Below are positions 1 to 8,414 of a stretch of DNA of 34,381 nt, piece after piece (within the stretch, counting starts at the first letter, position 1; every line of letters begins with the position of its first letter). The notes under the pieces were generated by a model that was given only the letters and a program-made list of their open reading frames with translations, made no database searches and was not told the DNA's origin. This DNA is from an uncultured Clostridia bacterium (GTDB lineage Bacteria; Bacillota; Clostridia; Oscillospirales; CAG-272): assembly GCA_904501715.1 (NCBI GenBank), contig CAJGCD010000008.1:1-34381 (forward strand). Reading direction: 5' to 3'. A program made the position numbers and the translations under genes.

Positions 1-855
1 AGGAGCGTGAGCATCGTGACGGGCGTAGATACGCCAGCTCTCGTCCATAATGTTGAGCGCGGGCTCGTTTCCGAGAAGGTCCATATTAGCCTCCCAGAGA
101 GAAGCAATAGTTCCAACGTCCTTCCAATATCCGTTAAAGGAGTAAGCGCAAAGCTTTTCTCCGTTAGCAAGCATTGCGGGAATTATGTTCTTACCGAAGT
201 CGTTAGAGCTGTTGGGGTCTGCCGCATCCTCGTTAAGGTACTTGAACAGACACTCCTTGGAGAATATGTATATACCCATAGACGCCTTGGTGCTGTCGGG
301 ATTTTTGGGCTTCTCCGCGAACTTGAATATTCTTCCGTCGTCGTCAACGCTCATTATTCCGAAACGGCTTGCTTCCTCTATCGGAACGTCGATAACCGCG
401 ATAGTACAGTCTGCACCCGTCTTTTTGTGATAGCTCAGCATCTTGTCGTAGTTCATCTTGTAGATGTGGTCGCCCGAAAGTATGAGCACGTAATCGGGAG
501 AGTACAGATCAATGAACTGCATATTCTGATATATTGCATTTGCGGTTCCCTTGTACCAGTCGGCACCGTTCTTGCCCTGATAAGGGGGAAGTATCTTTAC
601 GCCGCCGTATGCTCTGTCAAGATCCCAAGGGAGTCCGTTTCCAACGTAATCGTTGAGCACCAGAGGCTGATATTGAGTCAAAACACCGACGGTATCAACA
701 CCCGAGTTGATACAGTTTGAAAGCGGAAAATCTATTATGCGGTACTTTCCGCCAAATGATACAGCAGGCTTTGCCGTCTTTTCCGTCAAAGCATAGAGAC
801 GGCTTCCCTGACCTCCTGCCAGGAGCATAGCAACACATTCTTTCTTCTTAAACAT
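1..855 (-). CDS. glgC: Glucose-1-phosphate adenylyltransferase, C-terminus cut by window edge
   Basis: This enzyme makes ADP-glucose from glucose-1-phosphate and ATP, the committed step of bacterial glycogen synthesis in the cytoplasm. Reading from the ATG at 855 gives 285 codons without a stop, starting MFKKKECVAMLLAGGQGSRL. The nucleotidyltransferase signature GGQGSRL is at residues 14-20. It is followed by KPAV, FGGKYRIIDFPLSN, LSGDHIYKMNYDKM and FAEKPKNP, all typical of GlgC. The usual length is about 400 residues, so the left-handed beta-helix at the C-terminus lies outside the window. A GGAGG site sits about 6 nt upstream of the start. The gene follows glgB with a 91-nt gap, so the two are probably co-transcribed. 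The identification is firm from the sequence motifs; allosteric control by sugar phosphates is family knowledge. Confidence 0.96.
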   Translation of the reverse strand, partial: MFKKKECVAMLLAGGQGSRLYALTEKTAKPAVSFGGKYRIIDFPLSNCINSGVDTVGVLTQYQPLVLNDYVGNGLPWDLDRAYGGVKILPPYQGKNGADWYKGTANAIYQNMQFIDLYSPDYVLILSGDHIYKMNYDKMLSYHKKTGADCTIAVIDVPIEEASRFGIMSVDDDGRIFKFAEKPKNPDSTKASMGIYIFSKECLFKYLNEDAADPNSSNDFGKNIIPAMLANGEKLCAYSFNGYWKDVGTIASLWEANMDLLGNEPALNIMDESWRIYARHDAHAP

Positions 856-946
856 ATAATCCTCCGTTATCTCATACGATCTCCGTATTTTTCTTTGCTT
901 GTCTGTGTTGTGATTTAAGTTCGCTTTGTCTCGGTCTTGCTTGGGG

Positions 947-2854
947 TCATGCTTTTTTTGTCCTGCGCTTTTGCGCTGTCTTTACGGGCTTGCGCTTAAG
1001 AATAGTTATTCCCAGAGGCGGCACACGAAGTCTGATAGAATTATCAAAGCCGTGAGCACCGAAGGCGTCCGTCTTAAGCACTCCCTTATTGACGACTCCG
1101 CTTCCTCCGAAGCGCTCGTCGTCGGAATTTATAAGCTCCTCATAGCTTCCCTCGGGCACGCCCATGATGAAATCCTCGCGGGCTACGGGAGTAAAGTTTA
1201 TGAGTATCACCAGCTCGCTCTTATCCTCGGCTATCCTTCGGTAAGATACGATGCTTTGGTCCTTGTTATTTGCGTCTATCCATGAGAAGCCCTCCCATGA
1301 ACCGTCTATCTGCCAGAGCTGCGGTGACGCAAGATAGAGCTGATTAAGCTCTGCCACATATCTCTGGAACTTTGCGTGAGTCTCGTACTCCAGCAAAAAC
1401 CATTCTATCTCGCCCTCGTAGTCCCACTCACGGAACTGCCCTATCTCTGAGCCCATAAAGAAGAGCTTTTTACCGGGATGGGTCATCATATATCCGTAAA
1501 AGGCTCGTGCCCCCGCGAATTTCTGCCAGTAATCTCCCGACATCTTGTCAAGAAATGACTTCTTTCCGTGAACTACCTCGTCGTGTGATATAGGCAACGC
1601 GTATTTCTCGCCAAAGGCGTAGGTCAGCGAAAAGTTTATCTTGTCGTGATGGTACTTTCTGTACACGGGGTCAAGCTCGGCATAGGAAAGCGTATCGTTC
1701 ATCCAGCCCATATTCCACTTCATATCAAAGCCAAGACCGCCATTATCAAAGGTAGTCACGTTCGCCCATGCGGTGGACTCCTCGGCTATCATAAGCACGT
1801 CGGGGAAAAGCCCCTTGATATGAGAATTGAGCTTGCGGAAGAAGGCTATTGCCTCAAGGCATCGGTTTCCGCCGTCTTTGTTAGGCACCCACTCTCCGGG
1901 ACGCTTATCGTAATCAAGATATATCATAGACGCTACGGCGTCCACACGAAGCGCATCTATATGAAATTCCTTCAACCAGTAGGTAGCGCTTGAAATAAGA
2001 AAGCTTTGGACTTCTTCTCTTCCCACGTCAAAGCGTCTGGTTCCCCAGCCCTCGTGCTCTATTCTGTCCCATCCCTGATATTCATACAAGGGCTTTCCGT
2101 CAAACTCGTAAAGTCCGTGTCTGTCCTTAGGAAAATGAGCAGGCACCCAGTCAAGAATAACGCCTATCCCCGCCTCGTGCATCTTGTCAACAAACGCCCT
2201 GAACTCGTCCGGAGTTCCGTACCTTGAGGTAGGCGCGAAATACGAGGTAACCTGATATCCCCACGAGCCATCATAGGGATGCTCTGTAACGGGCAACAGC
2301 TCGATATGAGTATATCCCATCTGCTTTACGTAGGGCGCAAGCTCACGTGCAAGCTCTGTATAGCTAAGAGGAGTCCCGTCCTCGTGACGCTTCCAGGAGC
2401 CGAGGTGTAACTCGTATATATTCATTGGCTTGCCATAGAAGTCTTGGGCGTTGCTACGTCTGAAATCCAGCCAACCCTTATCCTTCCATTTGTAGTCGTT
2501 TTTTGTATAAACCACAGACGCGGTTTCGGGAGGAAGCTCGGCGGCGTTAGCGTACGGGTCTGCCTTATAGTGAACCTGTCCGCATCCGTATATCTTGTAT
2601 TTGTATTTGTCCCCGTCCTTTACCGAGCCGTCACTGACCTCTATCTCCCAGATACCTCCCTCGGTTATGCGCCGCATCGGCAGGCTCTCGGACCAATCGT
2701 TGAAATCTCCCGCAAGCATTACACAATCCGCGTTAGGTGCCCAGACGCGGAACACGTACCCTCTTTCCGTCTTATGGACTCCCATATACTCATAAGCAGA
2801 ATAGTTGGTTCCTTGGTGGAAAAGATATGGCGCTATATCGTTTTTTTGTTCCAT
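947..2854 (-). CDS. glgB: 1,4-alpha-glucan (glycogen) branching enzyme
   Basis: GlgB cuts alpha-1,4 chains and rejoins them by alpha-1,6 bonds, creating glycogen branches from the chains built with ADP-glucose. It is a GH13 enzyme of 635 residues. An N-terminal CBM48-type module (about 25-110, with YVFRVWAPNA and LAGDFNDW) precedes the catalytic barrel. Visible GH13 motifs are DWVPAHF, RVDAV (nucleophile Asp, about 305), IAEEST (acid/base Glu, about 358) and ISHDEVVH (Asp about 425). I chose the ATG at 2854 because AAGGAG lies 10 nt before it; an in-frame TTG nine bases further upstream is only 2 nt from that site. It is shorter than E. coli GlgB because the extra N-terminal module is absent, which is common. 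No promoter is evident in the 46 nt before it, so it may be read through from divIC. Confidence 0.96.
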   Translation of the reverse strand: MEQKNDIAPYLFHQGTNYSAYEYMGVHKTERGYVFRVWAPNADCVMLAGDFNDWSESLPMRRITEGGIWEIEVSDGSVKDGDKYKYKIYGCGQVHYKADPYANAAELPPETASVVYTKNDYKWKDKGWLDFRRSNAQDFYGKPMNIYELHLGSWKRHEDGTPLSYTELARELAPYVKQMGYTHIELLPVTEHPYDGSWGYQVTSYFAPTSRYGTPDEFRAFVDKMHEAGIGVILDWVPAHFPKDRHGLYEFDGKPLYEYQGWDRIEHEGWGTRRFDVGREEVQSFLISSATYWLKEFHIDALRVDAVASMIYLDYDKRPGEWVPNKDGGNRCLEAIAFFRKLNSHIKGLFPDVLMIAEESTAWANVTTFDNGGLGFDMKWNMGWMNDTLSYAELDPVYRKYHHDKINFSLTYAFGEKYALPISHDEVVHGKKSFLDKMSGDYWQKFAGARAFYGYMMTHPGKKLFFMGSEIGQFREWDYEGEIEWFLLEYETHAKFQRYVAELNQLYLASPQLWQIDGSWEGFSWIDANNKDQSIVSYRRIAEDKSELVILINFTPVAREDFIMGVPEGSYEELINSDDERFGGSGVVNKGVLKTDAFGAHGFDNSIRLRVPPLGITILKRKPVKTAQKRRTKKA

Positions 2855-2900
2855 AAGCCTCAAGCTCCTTCCATTTTTCGGTATCCGTAAGAGTATCGTA

Positions 2901-3203
2901 TCAGTTATATTCTCCGTAATATATTATCTCATCGGGGAAGCACATCCCAAGCTTCTCACGTGCTATGCGTATCTTGAATTCATCGTCCAGCGGGGCATCT
3001 ACCATATACCTCAGGCGCTGTATATCGTCCTTCAGCTCGGCAACGTATTGCTCCTTCTCTTCCTTTTTGTCCATCGCCTCATTGTACTGCATAAGACTCC
3101 ACAAAAAGTAAACTATGGAGAACACCAATAAAAGCGCGAGAAAAACGCCCACAACGGTAGTTATCCTGCTTTTATGCGATTCAAAGTACTTATTTCTCGC
3201 CAT
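2901..3203 (-). CDS. divIC: DivIC/FtsB-family septum formation protein
   Basis: This is a 100-residue bitopic membrane protein. It has a basic cytoplasmic N-terminus (MARNKYFESHKSR), one transmembrane helix at about residues 15-36, then a coiled coil rich in K and E at about 42-70, ending in AREKLGMCFPDEIIYYGE. The last segment is the characteristic end of DivIC/FtsB proteins, whose extracytoplasmic coiled coil pairs with FtsL and DivIB/FtsQ in the divisome. The order yabO-yabP-yabQ-divIC matches the B. subtilis locus and strongly supports the call. The gap to yabQ is 30 nt. The family members are hard to tell apart by sequence alone, so 'DivIC' rests partly on position. Confidence 0.88.
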   Translation of the reverse strand: MARNKYFESHKSRITTVVGVFLALLLVFSIVYFLWSLMQYNEAMDKKEEKEQYVAELKDDIQRLRYMVDAPLDDEFKIRIAREKLGMCFPDEIIYYGEYN

Positions 3204-3233
3204 AACACGCTTTTCCCTTCCTTAAATTTTTGC

Positions 3234-3854
3234 CTATCCTTGTTGGATATTATCTCCTATGCTCAAAAATCCTTTTTTTGCCATTTCCAGAAGACAGACT
3301 TCTTCCTTTACATTATACAACTTTTTGTGTCTTTTTTCAAGAGCAAATCTGTACAAAAAAACAACTTTCTTAATATTTTTCACTATGATTTGACCAAATT
3401 TCAGGAAGGGATATCCAAAAATGATGAAAAATGAAAAAAGAAGGTATTTTATGAGAATTGCCAAGGGCTCGGAAACAAGCATCACAAGCCTGCCCAGAGT
3501 ATGGTAATAAATCAAAAATCCCGCAAAAGCTCCAAAAAAAGTAAATATTCTGAATTCTCCGCTGTTATAGCTGTAATTGAGGATTATTATTCCCAGCGCG
3601 GCAACAAGCACACATAAAAAATCCCCTAAGAATATAACCGCTGTACGCACTGTTTTTTTCTTTCCGTCAAGGTATATGGGCTTATGGCAGATAGGCAATC
3701 TCCAATCCGCAAGTCCTCCAATCCCGAGCCGCGAATAGCGCTCACCCAGAAAAACTCTTATTATGCGATTGGCATCGTAAAACGCTCCTACTCCCATGCC
3801 AAATACAAAGGAATAGAATAAAAGCAATGCCATCCTTATAGGTGATATCTCCAT
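3234..3854 (-). CDS. yabQ: Spore cortex biosynthesis membrane protein YabQ
   Basis: YabQ is a mother-cell membrane protein needed for spore cortex formation in B. subtilis. The product here is 206 residues, close to the 211 or so of B. subtilis. It begins MEISPIRMALLLFYSFVFGMGVGAFYD, the typical YabQ opening. Four or five hydrophobic segments can be seen (about 7-26, 70-90, 97-125, 130-155), followed by a basic, soluble tail. The start chosen is the ATG at 3854, five bases after the yabP stop, which suggests translational coupling; a longer in-frame reading would overlap yabP by 82 nt. The assignment comes from the N-terminal pattern, the topology and the yabP-yabQ-divIC order. Sequence conservation in this family is low, so the gene order carries much of the weight. 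Confidence 0.85.
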   Translation of the reverse strand: MEISPIRMALLLFYSFVFGMGVGAFYDANRIIRVFLGERYSRLGIGGLADWRLPICHKPIYLDGKKKTVRTAVIFLGDFLCVLVAALGIIILNYSYNSGEFRIFTFFGAFAGFLIYYHTLGRLVMLVSEPLAILIKYLLFSFFIIFGYPFLKFGQIIVKNIKKVVFLYRFALEKRHKKLYNVKEEVCLLEMAKKGFLSIGDNIQQG

Positions 3855-3859
3855 AAGGC

Positions 3860-4147
3860 TCAGCTCATAAGTCTGCCGAAAAAGCCCTTCCTTTGCTTTT
3901 CGGTATCGGTGGCAAAATACATAGCGTTTATTCTTCCGCATAACGCAACTATTCCTCTGTCTGTATCAAGGACCCCTATTTTTATATCCCTTCCCTCTAC
4001 GTACAGCTCTCCGTCCACCGTCTTGAGTCTTACCGAATCCTCGTCAAAGCTCACCACCTCTTCAACACCGTGGATACTCATATCCTGCCTTGCCGTAAGA
4101 CTTATTTCACTTTTTATCTTTTCCCTCGTGCTCTCTGTCATAGCCAT
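3860..4147 (-). CDS. yabP: Sporulation protein YabP (YabP/YqfC family)
   Basis: This small protein of 95 residues starts MAMTESTREK. It contains the family core ISLTARQDMSIHGVEEVVSFDEDSVRLKT, then ELYVEGRDIKIG and a beta-rich C-terminal half. YabP is a spore-coat/cortex protein made in the mother cell under SigE in B. subtilis (about 100 residues). An upstream in-frame ATG at 4207 exists, but GGAGG lies 9 nt before the ATG at 4147, which decides the start. It sits between yabO and yabQ exactly as in Bacillus. I could not pick out a convincing SigE promoter by eye upstream, so how it is switched on during sporulation is open. Confidence 0.9.
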   Translation of the reverse strand: MAMTESTREKIKSEISLTARQDMSIHGVEEVVSFDEDSVRLKTVDGELYVEGRDIKIGVLDTDRGIVALCGRINAMYFATDTEKQRKGFFGRLMS

Positions 4148-4227
4148 AAAAAAAGACCTCCGCATTTCATTACTACAAATGAATTTTATGCAGAGTTCTT
4201 TTCTCATATTCTGTTTTTTGGGGCAAC

Positions 4228-4473
4228 TTATTCCTCTATGACCTCATACATAGTCGCCGCATCCGCCTTAGCTACCGTTTCCTTTACCGCAAGCACCCTT
4301 ATCTTAAGCGTCCGCTGTCCGAAGGTTATCTCAAGGATATCCCCTTCCTTTACGTCATAAGATGCCTTAGCTCTCCTGCCGTTCACACAAACGTGCTCGG
4401 TGTCGCAGGCATCGTTGGCAACAGTACGACGTTTTATTATCCTTGACACCTTTAAATATTTATCAAGTCTCAT
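4228..4473 (-). CDS. yabO: S4-domain RNA-binding protein RqcP/YabO
   Basis: This is an 81-residue protein made almost entirely of an S4 RNA-binding domain: MRLDKYLKVSRIIKRRTVA, then CVNGRRAKASYDVKEGDILEITFGQRTLKIRV. In B. subtilis, RqcP (YabO) works with RqcH on stalled 50S subunits, helping to add C-terminal alanine tails to unfinished chains during ribosome quality control. Length (B. subtilis about 86 residues), domain and position before yabP all agree. The start at 4473 is preceded by GGAGG at a rather short distance (about 3-4 nt); an in-frame extension of 12 residues upstream lacks family similarity and would run into the hup terminator. It lies downstream of hup, so its expression is probably set by readthrough. 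Confidence 0.92.
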   Translation of the reverse strand: MRLDKYLKVSRIIKRRTVANDACDTEHVCVNGRRAKASYDVKEGDILEITFGQRTLKIRVLAVKETVAKADAATMYEVIEE

Positions 4474-4482
4474 ATTCCTCCG

Positions 4483-4507
4483 AAAAAGAAAGGGCGATCT
4501 CTCGCCC
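4483..4507 (-). terminator. Probable leaky terminator between hup and yabO
   Basis: On the minus strand a 6-bp stem (GGGCGA/TCGCCC, plus-strand 4492-4497 and 4502-4507) with a GAGA tetraloop is followed by TTTCTTTTTC. The short stem and interrupted T-run suggest partial termination. This would keep hup mRNA abundant while letting some transcription reach yabO-yabP-yabQ-divIC. Confidence 0.7.
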
Positions 4508-4521
4508 AATCTTAATTTAAA

Positions 4522-4797
4522 TTACTTGTTAACTGCGTCCTTAAGAGCCTTACCAGCAGTGAATGCGGGAGCCTTGGAAGCTGCGATCTTGATGGTCTCG
4601 CCTGTCTTGGGGTTGCGACCGTCTCTTGCTGCTCTGGTCTTAACCTCGTATGTTCCGAAGCCAATAAGCTGTACCTTATCACCTGCTGCGAGAGCCTCTG
4701 TGATAGCTTCGTTCATTGCGTTAACCGCTGCCTCCGCCTGTGCCTTCTTCAAACCTGTCTTTGTTGCTACTACATCGATAAGCTGTGTCTTGTTCAT
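4522..4797 (-). CDS. hup: HU-family DNA-binding protein
   Basis: HU is a small histone-like dimer that bends and compacts DNA. The 91-residue product matches the family end to end: MNKTQLIDVVATKTGLKKAQAE (helical dimer core), GFGTYEVKTRAARDGRNPKTGETIKI (the DNA-binding arm, with the RNPKTG turn and the proline that intercalates) and APAFTAGKALKDAVN at the end. AAGGATGG lies upstream of the ATG. Codons favour GCT, GTT and GGT, unlike most neighbours, as expected for a highly expressed gene. It has its own promoter and its own terminator. Its location between mazG and yabO is seen in a number of Firmicutes but not in B. subtilis. Confidence 0.97.
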   Translation of the reverse strand: MNKTQLIDVVATKTGLKKAQAEAAVNAMNEAITEALAAGDKVQLIGFGTYEVKTRAARDGRNPKTGETIKIAASKAPAFTAGKALKDAVNK

Positions 4798-4850
4798 AAT
4801 ATTTTACCATCCTTAAATTATTTTCGGGCAGCGCCCTTATGTACAGTAAT

Positions 4851-4879
4851 ATTATACCATAGTTTTTCAACAATTTCAA
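4851..4879 (-). promoter_or_regulatory. SigA-type promoter of hup
   Basis: On the minus strand TTGAAA (4879-4874), a 17-nt spacer and TATAAT (4856-4851) lie 54 nt before the hup start. The -10 is preceded by TGG, giving an extended -10. It lies between the mazG stop and hup, so hup can be transcribed independently of the long upstream run. Confidence 0.88.
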
Positions 4880-4897
4880 TAGTTTATTTAATATTTT

Positions 4898-5728
4898 TTA
4901 ACATTTTTTATTGTTTTTTGCTACTTTTTGCTTGTTTTTATCCCAAATTGCATCAAGCTGCTCCATTTTTATTTGGGTAATATCAAGTCCTTCGGATATA
5001 ACCTCATTTTCAATAGCCTCAAATCTGTCTATAAACTTCTCCGTAGCCCTCGAAAGTGACAGCTCGGGCTCCACCTTAAGCTTTCTGCAAAGAGAGGTAA
5101 GGGTCAAAAGAAGGTCACCTATCTCCTCCTCAATATGAGTGCTCTCCCCCATAGCAACAGCTTCCTCCAGCTCGGACAGCTCCTCCTTTACCTTAAGCAT
5201 AACCGAAGCGGCATCGGGAAAGTCAAAGCATCCCGCCTTTTTCCCTACCTTTTCGGCTCTCATAAGAGCGGGAAGCATAGGAGGTATAGCACGGAGCTTC
5301 TGTGTGACAGTAACCCTTTCCTTTTCCTCACTCTTTATTTTATCCCAATTGGCGAGGACCTTTTCTTTAGTATCCGCCTGCACGTCTCCGAAAACGTGAG
5401 GATGGCGGTGTATGAGCTTAACGCATATATCGTTAGCCACGTCGTTCATATCAAATCTTCCCGCCTCACGCTCTATCTGCGCGTGAAATGCCACCTGCAA
5501 AAGAACGTCGCCAAGCTCCTCGCGAAGAAGCTTTGGGTCCTCGGTGTCTATCGCCTCTATGACCTCATAGGTCTCCTCTATAAAATCCTTGCGTATGCTC
5601 TTGTGGTCCTGCTCTCTGTCCCAAGGACATCCCTCCTCGGAGCGCAGCACCTCGACTACCGTCACAAGGTCATCAACGCCGTAGCTCTCCTTTTTTAGCA
5701 ACATCATTTTCTTTTCGCTGACTGTCAT
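4898..5728 (-). CDS. mazG: Nucleoside triphosphate pyrophosphohydrolase MazG
   Basis: MazG hydrolyses NTPs and dNTPs to the monophosphate and pyrophosphate, cleaning aberrant nucleotides from the pool. The 276-residue protein has two MazG folds. The N-terminal one shows EEGCPWDREQDHKSI, EETYEVIEAID and EELGDVLLQVAFHAQIE (the EExxE...ExxD metal-binding pattern). The C-terminal one repeats VKEELSELEEA and EEIGDLLLTLTSLCRKL. The length fits the long MazG subfamily fused in B. subtilis to an extra N-terminal methylase domain (YabN); that domain is absent here. The ATG at 5728 follows GGAGGAG by 5 nt. The first 56 nt overlap the end of the flippase gene in another frame, implying coupling. Confidence 0.96.
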   Translation of the reverse strand: MTVSEKKMMLLKKESYGVDDLVTVVEVLRSEEGCPWDREQDHKSIRKDFIEETYEVIEAIDTEDPKLLREELGDVLLQVAFHAQIEREAGRFDMNDVANDICVKLIHRHPHVFGDVQADTKEKVLANWDKIKSEEKERVTVTQKLRAIPPMLPALMRAEKVGKKAGCFDFPDAASVMLKVKEELSELEEAVAMGESTHIEEEIGDLLLTLTSLCRKLKVEPELSLSRATEKFIDRFEAIENEVISEGLDITQIKMEQLDAIWDKNKQKVAKNNKKC

Positions 5729-7373
5729 TTTTCTCCTCCGATATTTTTCTACCTGACTTCTTTTTATTTATATAATTTAACACCTTATCTCCAAAAGGCA
5801 AAAGCTCCACGTCCTCGGCAGTAATACTGCCTATAAGGAAGGATACTGTAATATATACGGCCGCGGCTGCCCCTATGGCAAGCAGCAAAGAAAGATTACC
5901 GCCTATCATTTCAGAATCTGCCCATATATACAGCGCGAGGGCAGCGCCTACCGCTAAGGCGGATGCCGCAAAGGGCTTAAGGAGCACCTTTTTTATGCTC
6001 ACCGCCGCATCCGAATTGGCGCTCATAAACCATAAATTTATCAAGGTGACCGTCACGTTACACGCAAGGCTTCCTATGGGTGCTCCCAGCGCTCCGAAGC
6101 GCACGTCACCAATAAGCCAATAGGATACCGCAAGCTTGACTATAACTCCCACCGACATAGATATTATGGGAAGCGTTACCTTTTTGTATGATTGCAGTAT
6201 GGCGTTGGTGGTAGTTATAAGGCAGGAAAATACTATGGACACACCTAACCACGAAAGCAAAGGCGCGGATATTTCCACCGCCTCCTTCTGTCCGCTGAAC
6301 AGCAAAGCGAGTATAGGCTTTGAGAATGCCGCCACGCCCATAGACGCGGGCAGCGCAAATATAGTGGTCAGCCGCATTGCCTTTTCCGCAACGCTTCTTT
6401 GCGTTTCGCCGTCCTTTTTTTCGATAGCCGCCGATATCTGCGGCACCAGAGCCATTGAAACGGGAGTTATCAGCGCGGGAATAAGACTGAATACAGGAAG
6501 CGCAAGGGTTGTATATGCTCCGTATATTTCATTTGAGTCGGCTATTGACACTCCTATATCCTGAAGTCTGCGCATAATAAGTGCCATATCTATTATTCTT
6601 GTCAAGCCTATGACCAAGGAGCCCAAGGTTATCGGAAAGGCTATTGTGACAAGCCTGCGGAGCGCAGAGCCCTCGGCTTTTCCCTTTTCCTTTATACCCG
6701 CAAGCTTATACGCCCGTCCTCTCCGAGCTGCCGAAAGATATATCAGTGCCAGAAGCGTACCAAGCGTAATACCCAATACGGCAAAGGCGGATATTGTTGG
6801 TACGGAATAGCCTTTTCTTATGGCGACAACCGCGAAAAGTATTCCAAAGCCTAATTTTGACAGTGCCTCAATGAGCTGAGAAAGCGCGGTGGGCCCCATA
6901 TTTCCAAAGCCTTGGCAATATCCCCTAAGAGCACTGGCAAGACATATAAAAAGCAAGGACGGCGCTATGGCGATTATGGACAGATAAGCGTCGGGATTTC
7001 CAATAAAATCCGCTATCTGCCTTGAAAGCAAAAGCATAGCCAAGGTACCGACCGCGCCCAATATAAGGAACAGTAATCTTGCAATTCTGAAGGTTCTCTT
7101 TATCTCCGCTGTGTCCTCCCTCGCCCTTGCCGAGGAAACCAGTATGGAGAGCGCCACGGGAAGTCCCGCGGTAGCTATAACGCACAAAAGAGCGTATATC
7201 TCATAGGCGGAATTGAAATATCCCATTCCCTCCGTACCAAGAAAGGAGAGCATGGGAATTTTAAACGCCAGTCCTATGACCTTTACAAGCATAGTAGAGA
7301 GCGAAAGCACCAACACTCCCGAAATGAAGCCCCTTGCCCCGCTCTCTTCTCTTTTTTGCTTATCTTTATTCAA
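5673..7373 (-). CDS. SpoVB/YabM-like polysaccharide flippase (MOP superfamily)
   Basis: This is a polytopic membrane protein of 566 residues with about 14 hydrophobic helices. The N-terminal part, FISGVLVLSLSTMLVKVIGLAFKIPM followed by GTEGMGYFNSAYEIYALL, is the typical start of the SpoVB/MurJ-like branch of the MOP (MATE-related) exporters. Such proteins flip lipid-linked sugar precursors, in SpoVB's case needed for spore cortex. Position next to mazG and near yabO-yabP-yabQ matches B. subtilis yabM. The start is a TTG at 7373 preceded by GGTGG; no ATG near the N-terminus would keep the family's first helix. The C-terminal 50 or so residues are charged and cytoplasmic. Whether it serves the cortex, vegetative wall or another glycan cannot be read from the sequence. 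Confidence 0.88.
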   Translation of the reverse strand: MNKDKQKREESGARGFISGVLVLSLSTMLVKVIGLAFKIPMLSFLGTEGMGYFNSAYEIYALLCVIATAGLPVALSILVSSARAREDTAEIKRTFRIARLLFLILGAVGTLAMLLLSRQIADFIGNPDAYLSIIAIAPSLLFICLASALRGYCQGFGNMGPTALSQLIEALSKLGFGILFAVVAIRKGYSVPTISAFAVLGITLGTLLALIYLSAARRGRAYKLAGIKEKGKAEGSALRRLVTIAFPITLGSLVIGLTRIIDMALIMRRLQDIGVSIADSNEIYGAYTTLALPVFSLIPALITPVSMALVPQISAAIEKKDGETQRSVAEKAMRLTTIFALPASMGVAAFSKPILALLFSGQKEAVEISAPLLSWLGVSIVFSCLITTTNAILQSYKKVTLPIISMSVGVIVKLAVSYWLIGDVRFGALGAPIGSLACNVTVTLINLWFMSANSDAAVSIKKVLLKPFAASALAVGAALALYIWADSEMIGGNLSLLLAIGAAAAVYITVSFLIGSITAEDVELLPFGDKVLNYINKKKSGRKISEEKNDSQRKENDVAKKGELRR

Positions 7374-7465
7374 AGCTACACCACCGTTTCAGCATATAAA
7401 TTCCGTTTTATAGTTTATTCCAAACCGAATTTTTATATACCTTTTGGGGTGCTATTTGATATTTA

Positions 7466-8362
7466 TCAGACGAATTCGCAGTACAGCATTCCCTCAAGTA
7501 TGAACTCTCTGGGTATCTCTTCTACCTCGGATATCTTTTCAAGGATACGGCAGGCATCACCGTAATGCTTATCATTTTTATCCATTTTTCCTATGATTTC
7601 AGCAAGATAGGGTTTAAGAACGCCTATCTCGTACTCCATAGACGAGCTTACGCTGTAATCTGTGTTTTTGATATAGGGGAAAATGTTCTTTTCCTCGTTT
7701 GCTCTTACGCTTTCCCAAAGCATAAAGGTAAATTCAGGGGTGCTGGACCTGAAATAATAATCGCGCACCAATCTTCTCATAAGCCTTAGCTCATTTGGCA
7801 CGAACACCTGTCCGCCTATATCAACATTTTCCTGAGGAGCTATATATATGCTCGCAGAGCCTTGCTCGGAAAGCATCTCGATGACGTTGGGGTAATTTGC
7901 CTGTATACCCTCGAAGATAAATATATCGTCATCGTCGATAGACATACACCTGTACGAGGTGCGCCTTCCTTCGTTAAAATCAAACGCGGGACAGTGTACC
8001 TCCTCGGCTTCGAATATCTCCTCGGCAAAGCGTCTGAGAGCCTCTCCGTCTATGGTGTCGGGAGAATCATAGTCCAAGCCGTCTATTCCCTTCTCCCTCG
8101 CTATCCTCGCCAAGGTTTCCTTATCGTAAAAGAAATCGTCTATTGATACTATATGCGCTCTTTTGCCGAAGTCGGCAAAAAGCGATATAAGTATCTCTGC
8201 CGCCGTAGTTTTTCCCGAGCACGTAGGTCCGAAAAGACGAACTATACGCAGCTGTCTGTTCTTACATATATCCTCGGCAATAGCATAAAATTTGTCGTGA
8301 AAGCTTTTTTCACATCTCTTTATCCATTCCGCCTGTCCTGCTCTTAAGTTATCTGATGCCAT
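7466..8362 (-). CDS. Uridine kinase-like nucleoside kinase (PRK/URK family)
   Basis: This is a 298-residue cytoplasmic P-loop kinase. The Walker A motif GPTCSGKTT is at residues 45-53. IVSIDDFFYDKETL at about 71-84 is the substrate-binding segment shared with uridine kinase and phosphoribulokinase. YDSPDTIDGEALRRF and DDDIFIFEGIQANYP (Walker B-like, about 143-157) follow in family order. About 35 residues precede the P-loop, and the C-terminal third is helical and charged. Clostridia often carry such a stand-alone enzyme annotated as 'nucleoside kinase' in addition to Udk; the true substrate is not certain. AAGGAGGAG lies 6 nt before the ATG. It sits between hemZ and the flippase with gaps of 52 and 92 nt. 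Confidence 0.85.
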   Translation of the reverse strand: MASDNLRAGQAEWIKRCEKSFHDKFYAIAEDICKNRQLRIVRLFGPTCSGKTTAAEILISLFADFGKRAHIVSIDDFFYDKETLARIAREKGIDGLDYDSPDTIDGEALRRFAEEIFEAEEVHCPAFDFNEGRRTSYRCMSIDDDDIFIFEGIQANYPNVIEMLSEQGSASIYIAPQENVDIGGQVFVPNELRLMRRLVRDYYFRSSTPEFTFMLWESVRANEEKNIFPYIKNTDYSVSSSMEYEIGVLKPYLAEIIGKMDKNDKHYGDACRILEKISEVEEIPREFILEGMLYCEFV

Positions 8363-8414
8363 AGAATCTCCTCCTTAAAGACGGCACGCGGTCACAGCCA
8401 AGGTAATTAAGCAA

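Noticed and set aside
7..720. 237-codon open frame on the plus strand
   Set aside because: It is antisense to glgC, which reads through the window edge with all its motifs.
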